From the NCBI RefSeq assembly GCF_001720585.1, contig NZ_MABH01000075.1:1-32490 (forward strand): a stretch of 32,490 nt of DNA, read 5' to 3'. How positions within the stretch are numbered: position 1 is the stretch's first letter; each line of letters starts with the position of its first letter. Shown here piece after piece: positions 1-7,189 of the stretch. The DNA comes from Cereibacter johrii (GTDB taxonomy: Bacteria; Pseudomonadota; Alphaproteobacteria; Rhodobacterales; Rhodobacteraceae). The position numbers were made by a program, and so were the translations under genes. The notes below the pieces were generated by a model. It was not told the DNA's origin. It searched no databases and saw nothing but the letters and a program-made list of their open reading frames with translations.

Positions 1-372
1 GGGCCGCGCGCGCGGGCCGCGAAACAGCGGGAGGCCGTCGAGCGGGCGGCCGAGCGGATCGACGATCCGGCCGATCCAGCTGTCGTCCGGCGCGATCTCT
101 GCGGGGCCGACGAGAGCCACCGCATCGCCGATCGCCAGGCCTTCCGGGCTGCCGTCGGGCAGGATCGTCGCCTCGTGCGACGCGAGGCCCAGAACCTCGC
201 CGCCAAGGGTACCGCCCGCGCCGCAGATTTCCACCCGGTCGCCCATGCCGATGCCCCGCTCCAGGCCTCCGACGGAAAGGGTTCCCCGTCCGATCGCGGT
301 CACGCGCCCGTAGCGGCGGCGGAGCGGGATCGCCGCGATCTCTGCCAGAAGTCCGTCAAATTCACCCGACAT
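1..372 (-). CDS. fliI: Flagellar export ATPase FliI, N-terminal part
   Basis: The first 124 codons of a gene that runs off the left edge. FliI is the cytoplasmic ATPase of the flagellar type III export apparatus, related to the F1 beta subunit. Visible are the N-terminal beta-barrel domain and, near residues 101-115, the stretch GRIVDPLGRPLDGLP, which marks this family just before the nucleotide-binding domain. The Walker A and B motifs lie outside the window. The ATG is preceded by a GAGGGA Shine-Dalgarno sequence. The gene is divergent from flgB across an 83-nt gap holding a CtrA-like box 47-61 nt upstream of this start. The family call is firm; the rest of the gene cannot be judged. Confidence 0.9.
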   Translation of the reverse strand, partial: MSGEFDGLLAEIAAIPLRRRYGRVTAIGRGTLSVGGLERGIGMGDRVEICGAGGTLGGEVLGLASHEATILPDGSPEGLAIGDAVALVGPAEIAPDDSWIGRIVDPLGRPLDGLPLFRGPRARP

Positions 373-418
373 CGGATCCCTCTTTGTTCGCGCCTTACCC
401 TTTCTAAAGGAATCGCCC

Positions 419-433
419 TTAAGCCTTGGTGAA
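419..433 (-). promoter_or_regulatory. CtrA-like box between fliI and flgB
   Basis: The plus strand reads TTAA-GCCTTGG-TGAA, two half-sites separated by exactly 7 nt with one mismatch in eight to the CtrA pattern TTAA-N7-TTAA. It lies 47-61 nt upstream of fliI and 23-37 nt upstream of flgB. The spacing fits a fliI promoter best and leaves only a very short leader for flgB. Binding is inferred from the pattern only. Confidence 0.5.
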
Positions 434-455
434 ACCGATCGAGGGAGAAGCCCCG

Positions 456-839
456 ATGTTCGAGAAGCTCGAGATCGTCAGAATGGCGCAATCCATGGCC
501 CGCCACGCCGGCTTGCGCACCGAGGTGGTGGCGCACAATCTGGCCAATGCCGACACGCCCGGATACCGGGCGCAGGACCTGCCGGATTTCGAAAGCTATG
601 CCTCCGGTACCGGGGGCATTCGCACGACCCGACCGGGTCACCTGCGCTCGGCCGAGGCCACGGCGGCAGATCCCGTTCCGGTCGAGGTGCCGGGCGCGGC
701 TTCGCCCAACGGCAACACGGTCTCGCTCGAGGACGAGATGGTGCGGGCCGTGGCGGCGCGGCAGCAGCACGAGATGGCGCTCGCGATCTATCAGAGCAGC
801 TCGCGCCTCGTCCGCACCAGCCTCGGCCGGAGTGCGTGA
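456..839 (+). CDS. flgB: Flagellar basal-body rod protein FlgB
   Basis: A 127-residue proximal rod subunit that assembles in the periplasm after export. It carries the rod/hook-family N-terminal motif (LANADTPGY at about residues 29-37) and ends in the expected amphipathic helix. The length is normal for FlgB. The ATG at 456 is chosen because GAGGGAGAAG lies just upstream; an in-frame TTG at 426 would add ten residues unlike FlgB. It is the first gene of a plus-strand rod/ring operon running to 4973, with flgC starting 2 nt after its stop. A CtrA-like box lies 23-37 nt upstream. Confidence 0.95.
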   Translation: MFEKLEIVRMAQSMARHAGLRTEVVAHNLANADTPGYRAQDLPDFESYASGTGGIRTTRPGHLRSAEATAADPVPVEVPGAASPNGNTVSLEDEMVRAVAARQQHEMALAIYQSSSRLVRTSLGRSA

Positions 840-841
840 CC

Positions 842-1222
842 ATGGCGGATCTCCTGCAATCCCTGGGCCTCTCGGCGTCCGGCATGCGCTCGCAGGCGCT
901 CCGGCTGCGACATGTCTCCGAGAACATCGCGAACGCGGACACGCCGGGCTATCACCGCAAGACCGTGAGCTTCCGGGAGGATCCCGACAGCGGCCAGGTC
1001 TCGACCGGGCCCGTGCGGCTCGACCGGAGCGAACTGCAGAAGATCTACGCACCCGGTCATCCGCTGGCCGACGAGGACGGCTATTATGACGGGTCCAACG
1101 TGGATCTGGTGGTCGAGATCGCCGACGCCCGCGAGGCGCAGCGCAGCTACGAGGCCAATCTCAGGATGTTCGATCAGGCGCGCCAGATGACGCAGAGCCT
1201 GCTCGACCTCCTGCGTCGTTGA
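842..1222 (+). CDS. flgC: Flagellar basal-body rod protein FlgC
   Basis: A 126-residue proximal rod protein. The N-terminal segment contains ENIANADTPGYH, the rod-family signature, and the C-terminus has the YEANLRMF helix typical of FlgC, which packs with the N-terminal helix in the rod. The ATG at 842 has CGGAG nine nucleotides upstream. A GTG at 836 overlapping the flgB stop is an alternative start two residues longer. Either way, flgB and flgC are almost certainly translationally coupled. Confidence 0.95.
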   Translation: MADLLQSLGLSASGMRSQALRLRHVSENIANADTPGYHRKTVSFREDPDSGQVSTGPVRLDRSELQKIYAPGHPLADEDGYYDGSNVDLVVEIADAREAQRSYEANLRMFDQARQMTQSLLDLLRR

Positions 1223-1235
1223 AAGGAGTTCCAGA

Positions 1236-1526
1236 ATGGACATCAGAACCTCCATCGCAGCACAAAGCTATGCGAAGGCACGGACCGCAGCCGCGCCCGA
1301 CCAACCGTCGGTGGGTCTCACGGCAGCATTCGAGCGTGCGGCTGAAAGCTTCACGCAGACTCTGGCCCAGGGGGAAGAAACCGCCCGTGCCGCCATGACC
1401 GGAAGGGCCGATCCCCACGCGCTCGTCGAAGCACTGGCCGCCTCGCAGATGGCCGTCGAGACGGCGGTCACGCTGCGGGACAAGGTGGTCGAGGCCTATC
1501 AGGAGATCCTGAGGATGCCGGTCTGA
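1236..1526 (+). CDS. fliE: Flagellar hook-basal body complex protein FliE
   Basis: A 96-residue protein matching FliE, the adaptor between the MS-ring and the proximal rod and an early export substrate. The diagnostic C-terminal half is present: the helix around ALVEALAASQMAVETA, then LRDKVVEAYQEILRMPV, close to the consensus FliE ending. The N-terminal 40 residues are variable, as in the family. GAAAGGAG lies upstream of the ATG. Its TGA overlaps the fliQ ATG by one base, so the two genes are coupled. Confidence 0.95.
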   Translation: MDIRTSIAAQSYAKARTAAAPDQPSVGLTAAFERAAESFTQTLAQGEETARAAMTGRADPHALVEALAASQMAVETAVTLRDKVVEAYQEILRMPV

Positions 1527-1792
1527 TGTCCGAGCTCGCGCTCTACGATGCACTCCGGCAGGGGCTCTGGGTCGCCGTGCTGATCTCCTCGCCGCTCCTC
1601 GGGGTGGCGCTGGTGGCGGGCGTCACCATAGGCCTCCTGCAGGCGCTCACCTCCGTGCAGGAGATGACGCTCACCTTCGTGCCCAAGGTGGGCGCCATGC
1701 TCCTGGTCTTCTGGGTCTCGATGAGCTTCATGACGACGACCCTCGTGGCCTTCTTCACCGACTCCATCGTTCCGCGGATCGAGGGGCGCTGA
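1526..1792 (+). CDS. fliQ: Flagellar export gate protein FliQ
   Basis: An 88-residue inner-membrane protein with two predicted membrane helices (about residues 15-38 and 50-75), the normal architecture and length for FliQ. The segment LLQALTSVQEMTLTFVPK between the helices is the family's most conserved region. FliQ joins FliP and FliR in the export gate. Here it sits among rod genes rather than beside fliP (17085) or fliR (7189), so the gate genes are spread over three operons. It overlaps the fliE stop by one base, and flgF follows after one base. Confidence 0.95.
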   Translation: MSELALYDALRQGLWVAVLISSPLLGVALVAGVTIGLLQALTSVQEMTLTFVPKVGAMLLVFWVSMSFMTTTLVAFFTDSIVPRIEGR

Positions 1793-1793
1793 G

Positions 1794-2513
1794 ATGGACG
1801 CGGCCGGCTACACCACGCTTACCCGCCAGTCGGGCCTCCTGCGCGAGATGCAGAGCGTGGCCAACAACATCGCGAACCTCTCGACCACGGGCTTTCGCCG
1901 CGAAGGGATCGTCTTCACCGAACATGTGAAACGGCTCGAGGGCGAGGCCTCGCTCTCGATGGCGAGCGCCAGCGCGCGTCGGATCGACCTCACGCAGGGG
2001 GGCCTCGCCCGCACGGGCGCGACGTTCGATTTCGCGATCATGGGCGAGGGCTTCTTCCTGATTGAGACGCCGCAGGGGCAGGAACTGACGCGAGCGGGCA
2101 GTTTCACGCCCAATGCCGAGGGCGAGCTGGTGGATGCGGACGGCAACCGTCTGCTCGACGCGGGGGCCGCTCCGCTCTTCATCCCGCCCGATGCGCGCGG
2201 GGTAATTCTCTCGGCCGACGGCACGCTGTCGGCCGGGGATCAGCCCATCGGCCGCGTCGGGCTCTGGCAGCCCACCGATCCCCTCGGGCTCCGGCACGAG
2301 GGCGGCACGCGCTTCTCGGCCGAGGGCGGAACCGAGCCCGCCGAGGGCGCCACCCTCGTTCAAGGCGCGCTCGAGGACTCGAACGTCGAGCCGGTCTCCG
2401 AGATCGCGCGGATGATCGACGTGCAGCGCGCTTACGAGATGGGTCAGAGCTTCCTCGACCGCGAGGACGACCGGATCCGCACCACCGTCAGAACACTCGG
2501 AGACAGCCGATGA
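1794..2513 (+). CDS. flgF: Flagellar basal-body rod protein FlgF
   Basis: A 239-residue proximal rod protein of the FlgF/FlgG/FlgE family. It begins with the conserved N-terminal helix and the SVANNIANLSTTGFRREG motif (about residues 22-39). It has a central DFAIMGEGFFLIETP block, and ends with the coiled-coil-forming segment around EIARMIDVQRAYEMGQ. Its shorter length and place directly before the longer flgG identify it as FlgF. The stop overlaps the flgG start (ATGA). Confidence 0.93.
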   Translation: MDAAGYTTLTRQSGLLREMQSVANNIANLSTTGFRREGIVFTEHVKRLEGEASLSMASASARRIDLTQGGLARTGATFDFAIMGEGFFLIETPQGQELTRAGSFTPNAEGELVDADGNRLLDAGAAPLFIPPDARGVILSADGTLSAGDQPIGRVGLWQPTDPLGLRHEGGTRFSAEGGTEPAEGATLVQGALEDSNVEPVSEIARMIDVQRAYEMGQSFLDREDDRIRTTVRTLGDSR

Positions 2514-3295
2514 AGGCGCTTCAGATCGCAGCCACAGGGATGAGCGCGCAGCAGACCCGCGTCGATGTCATCTCGAACAACCTCGCAAACATGTCGACGA
2601 CGGGCTACAACGCCCGCCGGGCGGATTTCGCCGATCTCCATTACCAGCAGGTGGTGCGCCCCGGCACCGTCAGCGCCGAGGACGGCCGGATGCTGCCCAC
2701 GGGCGTCCAGCTGGGGATGGGTGTGCGCCCTTCGGCCGTCTCGGTCGTGCTCTCGCAGGGCGCGCTGGCCCAGACGCGGGGAGATCTCGATCTGGCGATC
2801 GACGGGCGCGGCTATCTGGAGGTCACGCTGCCGTCGGGCCAGTCGGCCTACACGCGGGACGGCGCCCTGAAACGCTCGGCCGAGGGGCTGATCGTCAGCT
2901 CGGACGGTCACGAGGTCACACCGGGGATCACCATTCCTCAGGATGCCGCCAGCATCTCGATCGATGCGACGGGCGAAGTCTGGGGCTATTTCACGGGCCA
3001 GGTGCAGCCTCAGCTTCTGGGGCAGATCTCGCTCACCGGCTTCACGAACGAGAAGGGGCTGGAGGCGATCGGCTCGAACCTCTTTCTCGAGACGGCAGCC
3101 TCCGGGCCGCCCATTGCGGGCGCGGCGGGCGAGGACGGGTTCGGCACGCTCCGGCAGGGATATCTGGAGGAGAGCTCCGTCGATTCCGTGCAGGAGATCA
3201 CCGAGCTCATCAAGGCCCAGCGCGGCTACGAGCTGAACGCCAAGGTGATCACCGCGGCCGACCAGATGCTCGCGGCCACGTCGCAGGTGCGGTGA
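2510..3295 (+). CDS. flgG: Flagellar distal rod protein FlgG
   Basis: A 261-residue distal rod subunit, the usual FlgG length. It starts with MKALQIAATGMSAQQ, nearly the family consensus, followed by the NNLANMSTTGYNARR motif and the DLAIDGRGYLEV core. The C-terminus holds GYLEESSVDSVQEITELI and the RGYELNAKVI helix. The rod grows outward through this protein until it meets the P- and L-rings. ATGA overlap couples it to flgF, and flgA starts at its stop codon. Confidence 0.96.
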   Translation: MKALQIAATGMSAQQTRVDVISNNLANMSTTGYNARRADFADLHYQQVVRPGTVSAEDGRMLPTGVQLGMGVRPSAVSVVLSQGALAQTRGDLDLAIDGRGYLEVTLPSGQSAYTRDGALKRSAEGLIVSSDGHEVTPGITIPQDAASISIDATGEVWGYFTGQVQPQLLGQISLTGFTNEKGLEAIGSNLFLETAASGPPIAGAAGEDGFGTLRQGYLEESSVDSVQEITELIKAQRGYELNAKVITAADQMLAATSQVR

Positions 3296-3714
3296 TGCGT
3301 AGGGTCGCCCTCCTGCTCCTTCTCGCGTGGCCGGCCTCTGCCGAGACGGTCGTTGCCGCGCGCACCTTGCGCGCCCTCTCGATCCTCGGCCCCGAGGATC
3401 TGGCTCTCGCCCCGCAGGACATGCCCGGCGCCCTGACCGAGCTGTCGCAGGCCCTGGGTCAGGAGGCGCGCGTCACCCTCTATGCCGGACGACCGGTGCG
3501 GGCCGCGGATCTGGGCCCGCCCGCGATCGTCGACCGCAATCAGCTCGTGCCGCTCTCCTACCGGATGGGGGCGCTCGAGATACGGGCGGAGGGCCGCGCC
3601 CTTTCCCGCGGCGGCGTGGGCGACGAGATCCGCGTGATGAACCTCTCCTCGCGCACCACCGTGTCGGGCCGCATTGCGGAAGACGGCGCGGTGCATGTCG
3701 GCCCCGGCTCCTGA
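3295..3714 (+). CDS. flgA: P-ring assembly chaperone FlgA
   Basis: A 139-residue secreted protein with a clear Sec signal peptide (MRRVALLLLLAWPASA, cleavage before ETVV). The mature part has the SAF-type fold pattern of FlgA: paired segments around AARTLRALSILGPEDLAL and YAGRPVRAADLG, and a C-terminal barrel ending in GDEIRVMNLSSRTTVSG. FlgA chaperones FlgI subunits in the periplasm during P-ring formation. The ATG overlaps the flgG TGA; an adjacent GTG at 3292 is equally possible. It is short for the family, having only the C-terminal domain, as in many alphaproteobacteria. Confidence 0.9.
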   Translation: MRRVALLLLLAWPASAETVVAARTLRALSILGPEDLALAPQDMPGALTELSQALGQEARVTLYAGRPVRAADLGPPAIVDRNQLVPLSYRMGALEIRAEGRALSRGGVGDEIRVMNLSSRTTVSGRIAEDGAVHVGPGS

Positions 3715-3724
3715 AGGACATCCC

Positions 3725-4444
3725 ATGCGACGCCTGATCCTTCTGATGCTCGCCCTGCCCGCCTGCGCCCGCCTGTCCGAGGTCGGCAAGGCCCCCTCCT
3801 TCACTTCAGCCAACGACACGTTCCAGTATCATGCGATGTATGCGCTGCCGCTGCCCGAGGATGTGGCCAATTCCGGGCCCACCGCAGGCTCCTCGCTCTG
3901 GGCGGGTGACCGGGCCTCGCTGCTCGGCGACCGGCGGGCCAGCCGCCGCGGCGACATCCTGACGGTGGCGATCGAGATCGACGACCGTGCCGAGATCTCG
4001 AACTCCACGGGGCGCAGCCGGTCGGGTGGCGAGACGCTGGGCCTGCCGTCCTTCTTCGGCCTGCCGCAGCGGATCGACCGGCATCTCCCCGAGGGGGCCT
4101 CGATGGCGGAAGCGGTCTCGACCAAAACCTCCTCGAACTACGCGGGCGACGGATCGGTGCGCCGGAAGGAGAAGATGACCCTCCGCATCGCGGCCACCGT
4201 GGTCGAGGAACTGCCGAACGGCGTCCTGCGCATCCAGGGCCAGCAGGAGGTACGGGTCAATTACGAGCTGCGCGAACTGATCGTGACCGGCTATGTCCGG
4301 CCGGGCGATATCTCGCGGCAGAACGAGATCACCTACGACAAGATCGCGGAGGCCCGCATCTCCTACGGCGGGCGCGGCCAGATCACCGACGTCCAGCAAC
4401 CCCGCTACGGCCAGCAGGTGGCCGATATCATCCTCCCGTTCTGA
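3725..4444 (+). CDS. flgH: Flagellar L-ring lipoprotein FlgH
   Basis: A 239-residue outer-membrane lipoprotein that forms the L-ring around the rod. The signal peptide ends in a lipobox (L11-P12-A13-C14). The mature sequence shows FlgH hallmarks: SLWAGDRASLLGDRRASRRG, GDILTVAIEIDDRAEISN, and a C-terminus with GVLRIQGQQEVRVNYELREL and VTGYVRPGDIS. The start at 3725 is chosen because it gives the lipoprotein signal and has GAAGGA upstream; in-frame codons before it overlap flgA and add no family sequence. The FliL-like gene starts one base after the stop. Confidence 0.95.
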   Translation: MRRLILLMLALPACARLSEVGKAPSFTSANDTFQYHAMYALPLPEDVANSGPTAGSSLWAGDRASLLGDRRASRRGDILTVAIEIDDRAEISNSTGRSRSGGETLGLPSFFGLPQRIDRHLPEGASMAEAVSTKTSSNYAGDGSVRRKEKMTLRIAATVVEELPNGVLRIQGQQEVRVNYELRELIVTGYVRPGDISRQNEITYDKIAEARISYGGRGQITDVQQPRYGQQVADIILPF

Positions 4445-4445
4445 C

Positions 4446-4973
4446 ATGATGCGCTTTCTTCTCCCCCTTCTCCTGGCGCTCGCAGGTCTCGGAGCGGGCG
4501 TGGGCGCGGGGCTCTTCCTGCGTCCCGCCGCCGAGGCTCCGAGCGCGGACGATGCGACCGGCGGCGAAGGTGCTGCCGCCGCGGCTGCCGACGCACATGC
4601 CCCCGCCGCCGACCCGGCCGGCGAGGGCCATTCCGGGACTCCGGAGGAGCAGCCGGAATATGCCAAGCTCAACAACCAGTTCATCGTGCCGATCATCGAG
4701 GACGGGCGCGTGGCCTCGATGGTCATCCTCTCGCTCAGCCTCGAGGTTCCGCCGGGCGGGACCGAGCAGGTCTATGCGGTCGAGCCCAAGTTGCGCGACG
4801 GGATGCTGAGCGTCCTCTTCGATCATGCCAACGCCGGCGGATTTCGCGGCGCCTTCACGGAAGCCGCCAATCTGGTCGCCCTGCGCCGCGCGCTGCTGGA
4901 AGTGGCCCGATCGGTGCTCGGCCCCACCGCCATCGACGTGCTCATCACCGACATCATGCGTCAGGACAGCTGA
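4446..4973 (+). CDS. FliL-like membrane-anchored flagellar protein
   Basis: A 175-residue protein with one N-terminal membrane segment (about residues 3-24), an Ala-rich flexible linker (about 28-58) and a periplasmic domain. That domain begins NNQFIVPIIEDG and ends VLITDIMRQD. The layout and the final strand resemble FliL, which surrounds the stator next to the motor. A more typical FliL is encoded at 14050-14538, so this would be a second, divergent copy at the end of the rod/ring operon. Two adjacent ATG codons (4446, 4449) could start it. A GC-rich hairpin follows the stop. The FliL relation is judged by eye and is moderate. Confidence 0.6.
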   Translation: MMRFLLPLLLALAGLGAGVGAGLFLRPAAEAPSADDATGGEGAAAAAADAHAPAADPAGEGHSGTPEEQPEYAKLNNQFIVPIIEDGRVASMVILSLSLEVPPGGTEQVYAVEPKLRDGMLSVLFDHANAGGFRGAFTEAANLVALRRALLEVARSVLGPTAIDVLITDIMRQDS

Positions 4974-4981
4974 GGCCGGAG

Positions 4982-5001
4982 GGGCCTGTTCAGGCAGGCC
5001 C
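4982..5001. terminator. Putative bidirectional terminator hairpin
   Basis: A perfect 7-bp GC-rich inverted repeat (GGGCCTG, six-base loop, CAGGCCC) fills most of the 31-nt gap between the convergent 3' ends of the FliL-like gene (4973) and the FliJ-like gene (5005). No T-run follows on either strand, so intrinsic termination is only suggested by position and structure. Confidence 0.45.
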
Positions 5002-5004
5002 GCA

Positions 5005-5334
5005 TCATCCGAGGCGGGCCTTCACCAGCCGCAGCGCCTCGGTCCGGGCAAAGGCCGTCCGGGCCGCAGCGCTCTTCTGCGTCCAGTCGACCGTCAATCG
5101 CGCCAGCGTCCCGTTGATCTCGGCCCGCCGGCCGTCTGCCCAGGCCTGATAGAGCAGCAGTGCCCGGGCGGCCGCCACCGGATCGAGCTCCTCGGCCGCA
5201 GCAGGCTCGAGAGCGGCAAGGCGGTCGAGACAATCCTGCCGCTGGCGGGCCACCCGGCTGAGGTCCGCGAGGCGCAGATCCAGCACCAGTCGCGCGAGCC
5301 CTTCCAGTCGGTCGATCTCGGCCGCCCGCTTCAT
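5005..5334 (-). CDS. FliJ-like small coiled-coil protein
   Basis: A 109-residue protein with no signal or membrane segment, almost entirely predicted helix and rich in Ala, Arg, Leu and Glu. Its start overlaps the flhB stop (ATGA), making it the last gene of the sltF-like/flhA/fliR/flhB operon. Size, helical pattern and place beside export genes suggest a FliJ-type coiled-coil partner of the export ATPase and FlhA. The sequence is too degenerate to prove this. No other gene in the window could be FliJ. An uncharacterised cluster-specific protein is the alternative. Confidence 0.5.
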   Translation of the reverse strand: MKRAAEIDRLEGLARLVLDLRLADLSRVARQRQDCLDRLAALEPAAAEELDPVAAARALLLYQAWADGRRAEINGTLARLTVDWTQKSAAARTAFARTEALRLVKARLG

Positions 5335-6410
5335 CTCCGCCGTCCCTTCATCTTGCGTCGGATCTTTTCCGCAAACCGGATCGCGGCGGCAACCGCCTGA
5401 TAATGCTCGGGGCGGATCTCCTCGCCGACCTGAACCATCGCATGCAACGCCCGGGCCGCAGGAGGATCGCGGTGGATGGGCACGCCCGCCTCGATCGCGC
5501 GCTCGCGGATGCGGGCGGCGATCTCATCCACCCCCTTGGCCACACAGACGGGCGCACGCCTGTCACCCCGTTTCCAGCGCAGCGCCACCGCATAGTGGGT
5601 CGGGTTGACCACCACGACATCGGCCTTCGCCACATCCTGCAGCATCCGGTTGGTTGCAATCTCCATCGCCCGCCGCCGCCGCTGCGCCTTCACATGGGGA
5701 TCGCCTTCGGCGTCCTTGGCCTCTTCGACCAGCTCCTGACGCGACATCCGGTTGCGGCGCAGATGCTCGAACCGCTGCCAGAGGTAATCCGCAAGGCCGA
5801 CCCCGGCGGACAGGATCACCACGAGCAGCAGGAACTGGAGAAACAGGCCGAACATGGTGCCGAGTGCGATCTTCGGCTCCATCCAGAGAAGGCCGAAGAT
5901 CTCGTCGCTTCGACGCGAAATGAAGAAGGCAAGGAGAAGGCCGACGAGCAGCAGCTTGATGAAGCTCTTGAGGAAGTCCACCAACGCGGCGCGCCCGAAG
6001 CGGTTGCGCAGACCCGCGAGCGGCGAGATCCGCTCGAGCCGCGGCGCGAGCTTGGAGGGTGCGATTACGAGGGACCTCTGCGCCAGAAGCGCGCCCCCTG
6101 CTGCAAGCAGGGGCAGGAGGAACAGCGGCAGGACCGCGGAGACCGCCTCAACGAGAAGCCCACCCACCGGCGCCTGAGCTTGACCGAAGAAGAGGGTCGA
6201 CAGCCGGTCCGCTTGTCCGAGGAGCGTGCTGCCGATGTCACCCGTGCGCTGCAAGACCCGGTCGCCCAAGGTCGTTGCCGCCGCAAGAAGGCCTGCATAG
6301 GCCGCAGCCGTCACCAGATCCTGCGACCGCGGCACCTCGCCCTTCCGCCGTGCCTCCTCGAGCTTGCGCGGAGACGGTTCGTGCGGCTTGTCCTCCTCTC
6401 CGTCGGTCAT
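5331..6410 (-). CDS. flhB: Flagellar export switch protein FlhB
   Basis: A 359-residue inner-membrane export component. It starts with the charged cytoplasmic segment common to FlhB (EPSPRKLEEARRKGEVPRSQ at about 11-30). It then has about four membrane helices up to residue 210, and a cytoplasmic domain with the autocleavage motif N269-P-T-H272. Cleavage there switches export from rod/hook to filament substrates. MSRQELVEEAKDAEGDP (about 222-238) is also conserved. It overlaps fliR at its start and the FliJ-like gene at its stop, both by ATGA. Confidence 0.96.
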   Translation of the reverse strand: MTDGEEDKPHEPSPRKLEEARRKGEVPRSQDLVTAAAYAGLLAAATTLGDRVLQRTGDIGSTLLGQADRLSTLFFGQAQAPVGGLLVEAVSAVLPLFLLPLLAAGGALLAQRSLVIAPSKLAPRLERISPLAGLRNRFGRAALVDFLKSFIKLLLVGLLLAFFISRRSDEIFGLLWMEPKIALGTMFGLFLQFLLLVVILSAGVGLADYLWQRFEHLRRNRMSRQELVEEAKDAEGDPHVKAQRRRRAMEIATNRMLQDVAKADVVVVNPTHYAVALRWKRGDRRAPVCVAKGVDEIAARIRERAIEAGVPIHRDPPAARALHAMVQVGEEIRPEHYQAVAAAIRFAEKIRRKMKGRRR

Positions 6411-7189
6411 GGAGGTCCCGCCCCCATCGGCGGAGCCTCGAGAAACGCGCGCAGCTCCCCCAGCCAGAGGCCCAGAACTGCCGGTGCCGCGAGCGCCAGC
6501 AGGACGAGGCCACCGAAGGTCAGCGCGGGCGCTCCGACGAAGAAGACCATGAGTTGCGGCATGGCACGATTGACGATCCCGAGTGCCACGTTGAAGATGA
6601 AGGAGGCCGCAATGAAGGGCATAGCGAGCATGAAGCCCAGCGCAAAACTCTTCACCACCAGCGCAAGTCCCCAGGTCGCGACGTCAGCAGGATCAGGCAG
6701 CCGGCCCGCGGGCAGGATGTCATAGGACTGGATGAGAAACAGAGCGATCTGCACATGCAGTCCGCCCGCCACTGCAAGGGCCAGTCCCGCAAGGGTCAGG
6801 ATATTCGTCATGACGGGCTGAGGCTCTCCCGCAGTCGATCCGAACAGCTGCGCCAGCGACGTCGCCTGCGCCGCGATGGTTCCTGCCGTCTGGAGTGCGA
6901 GGACGAAGAGCCGGAGCGACGCGCCGAGGAGGAGCCCCACCGCTGTCTCCGTCAGAAGAGGGGCGACGGAGCCGTCATAGGCCGGGACGCGGTCGCTGAG
7001 CGCCGGGAAGACGATCGCGGTGAAGGCGAAGCTGGCGGCAAGCCGCACGCGGACGGGCAGGCTTGTCTCGCCAAACGGCGGCAGGAGCGCCATGGCGGCT
7101 CCCACGCGCAGGAAGACAAGGAATCCTCCGCGGAACAGATCCTGCGCCAGCAGGACGAGCTCTGCGAGCCGTTCGAAAAGCGTGCTCAT
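6407..7189 (-). CDS. fliR: Flagellar export gate protein FliR
   Basis: A 260-residue polytopic membrane protein with about six hydrophobic segments, the usual size for FliR. Family features include FLVFLRVGAAMALLPPFGE near the N-terminus, PVRVRLAASFAFT, and a C-terminal region with GIVNRAMPQLMVFFVGAP. FliR forms the export gate with FliP and FliQ and contacts FlhB. It lies between flhA and flhB with ATGA overlaps on both sides, so it is co-translated with them. Confidence 0.95.
   Translation of the reverse strand: MSTLFERLAELVLLAQDLFRGGFLVFLRVGAAMALLPPFGETSLPVRVRLAASFAFTAIVFPALSDRVPAYDGSVAPLLTETAVGLLLGASLRLFVLALQTAGTIAAQATSLAQLFGSTAGEPQPVMTNILTLAGLALAVAGGLHVQIALFLIQSYDILPAGRLPDPADVATWGLALVVKSFALGFMLAMPFIAASFIFNVALGIVNRAMPQLMVFFVGAPALTFGGLVLLALAAPAVLGLWLGELRAFLEAPPMGAGPP

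Noticed and set aside
426-455. Upstream TTG start for flgB
   Set aside because: The added ten residues are unlike FlgB, and the ATG at 456 has a good ribosome site.
5403-6725. Plus-strand open frame of 440 codons
   Set aside because: Antisense to flhB and fliR, both certain by family motifs.
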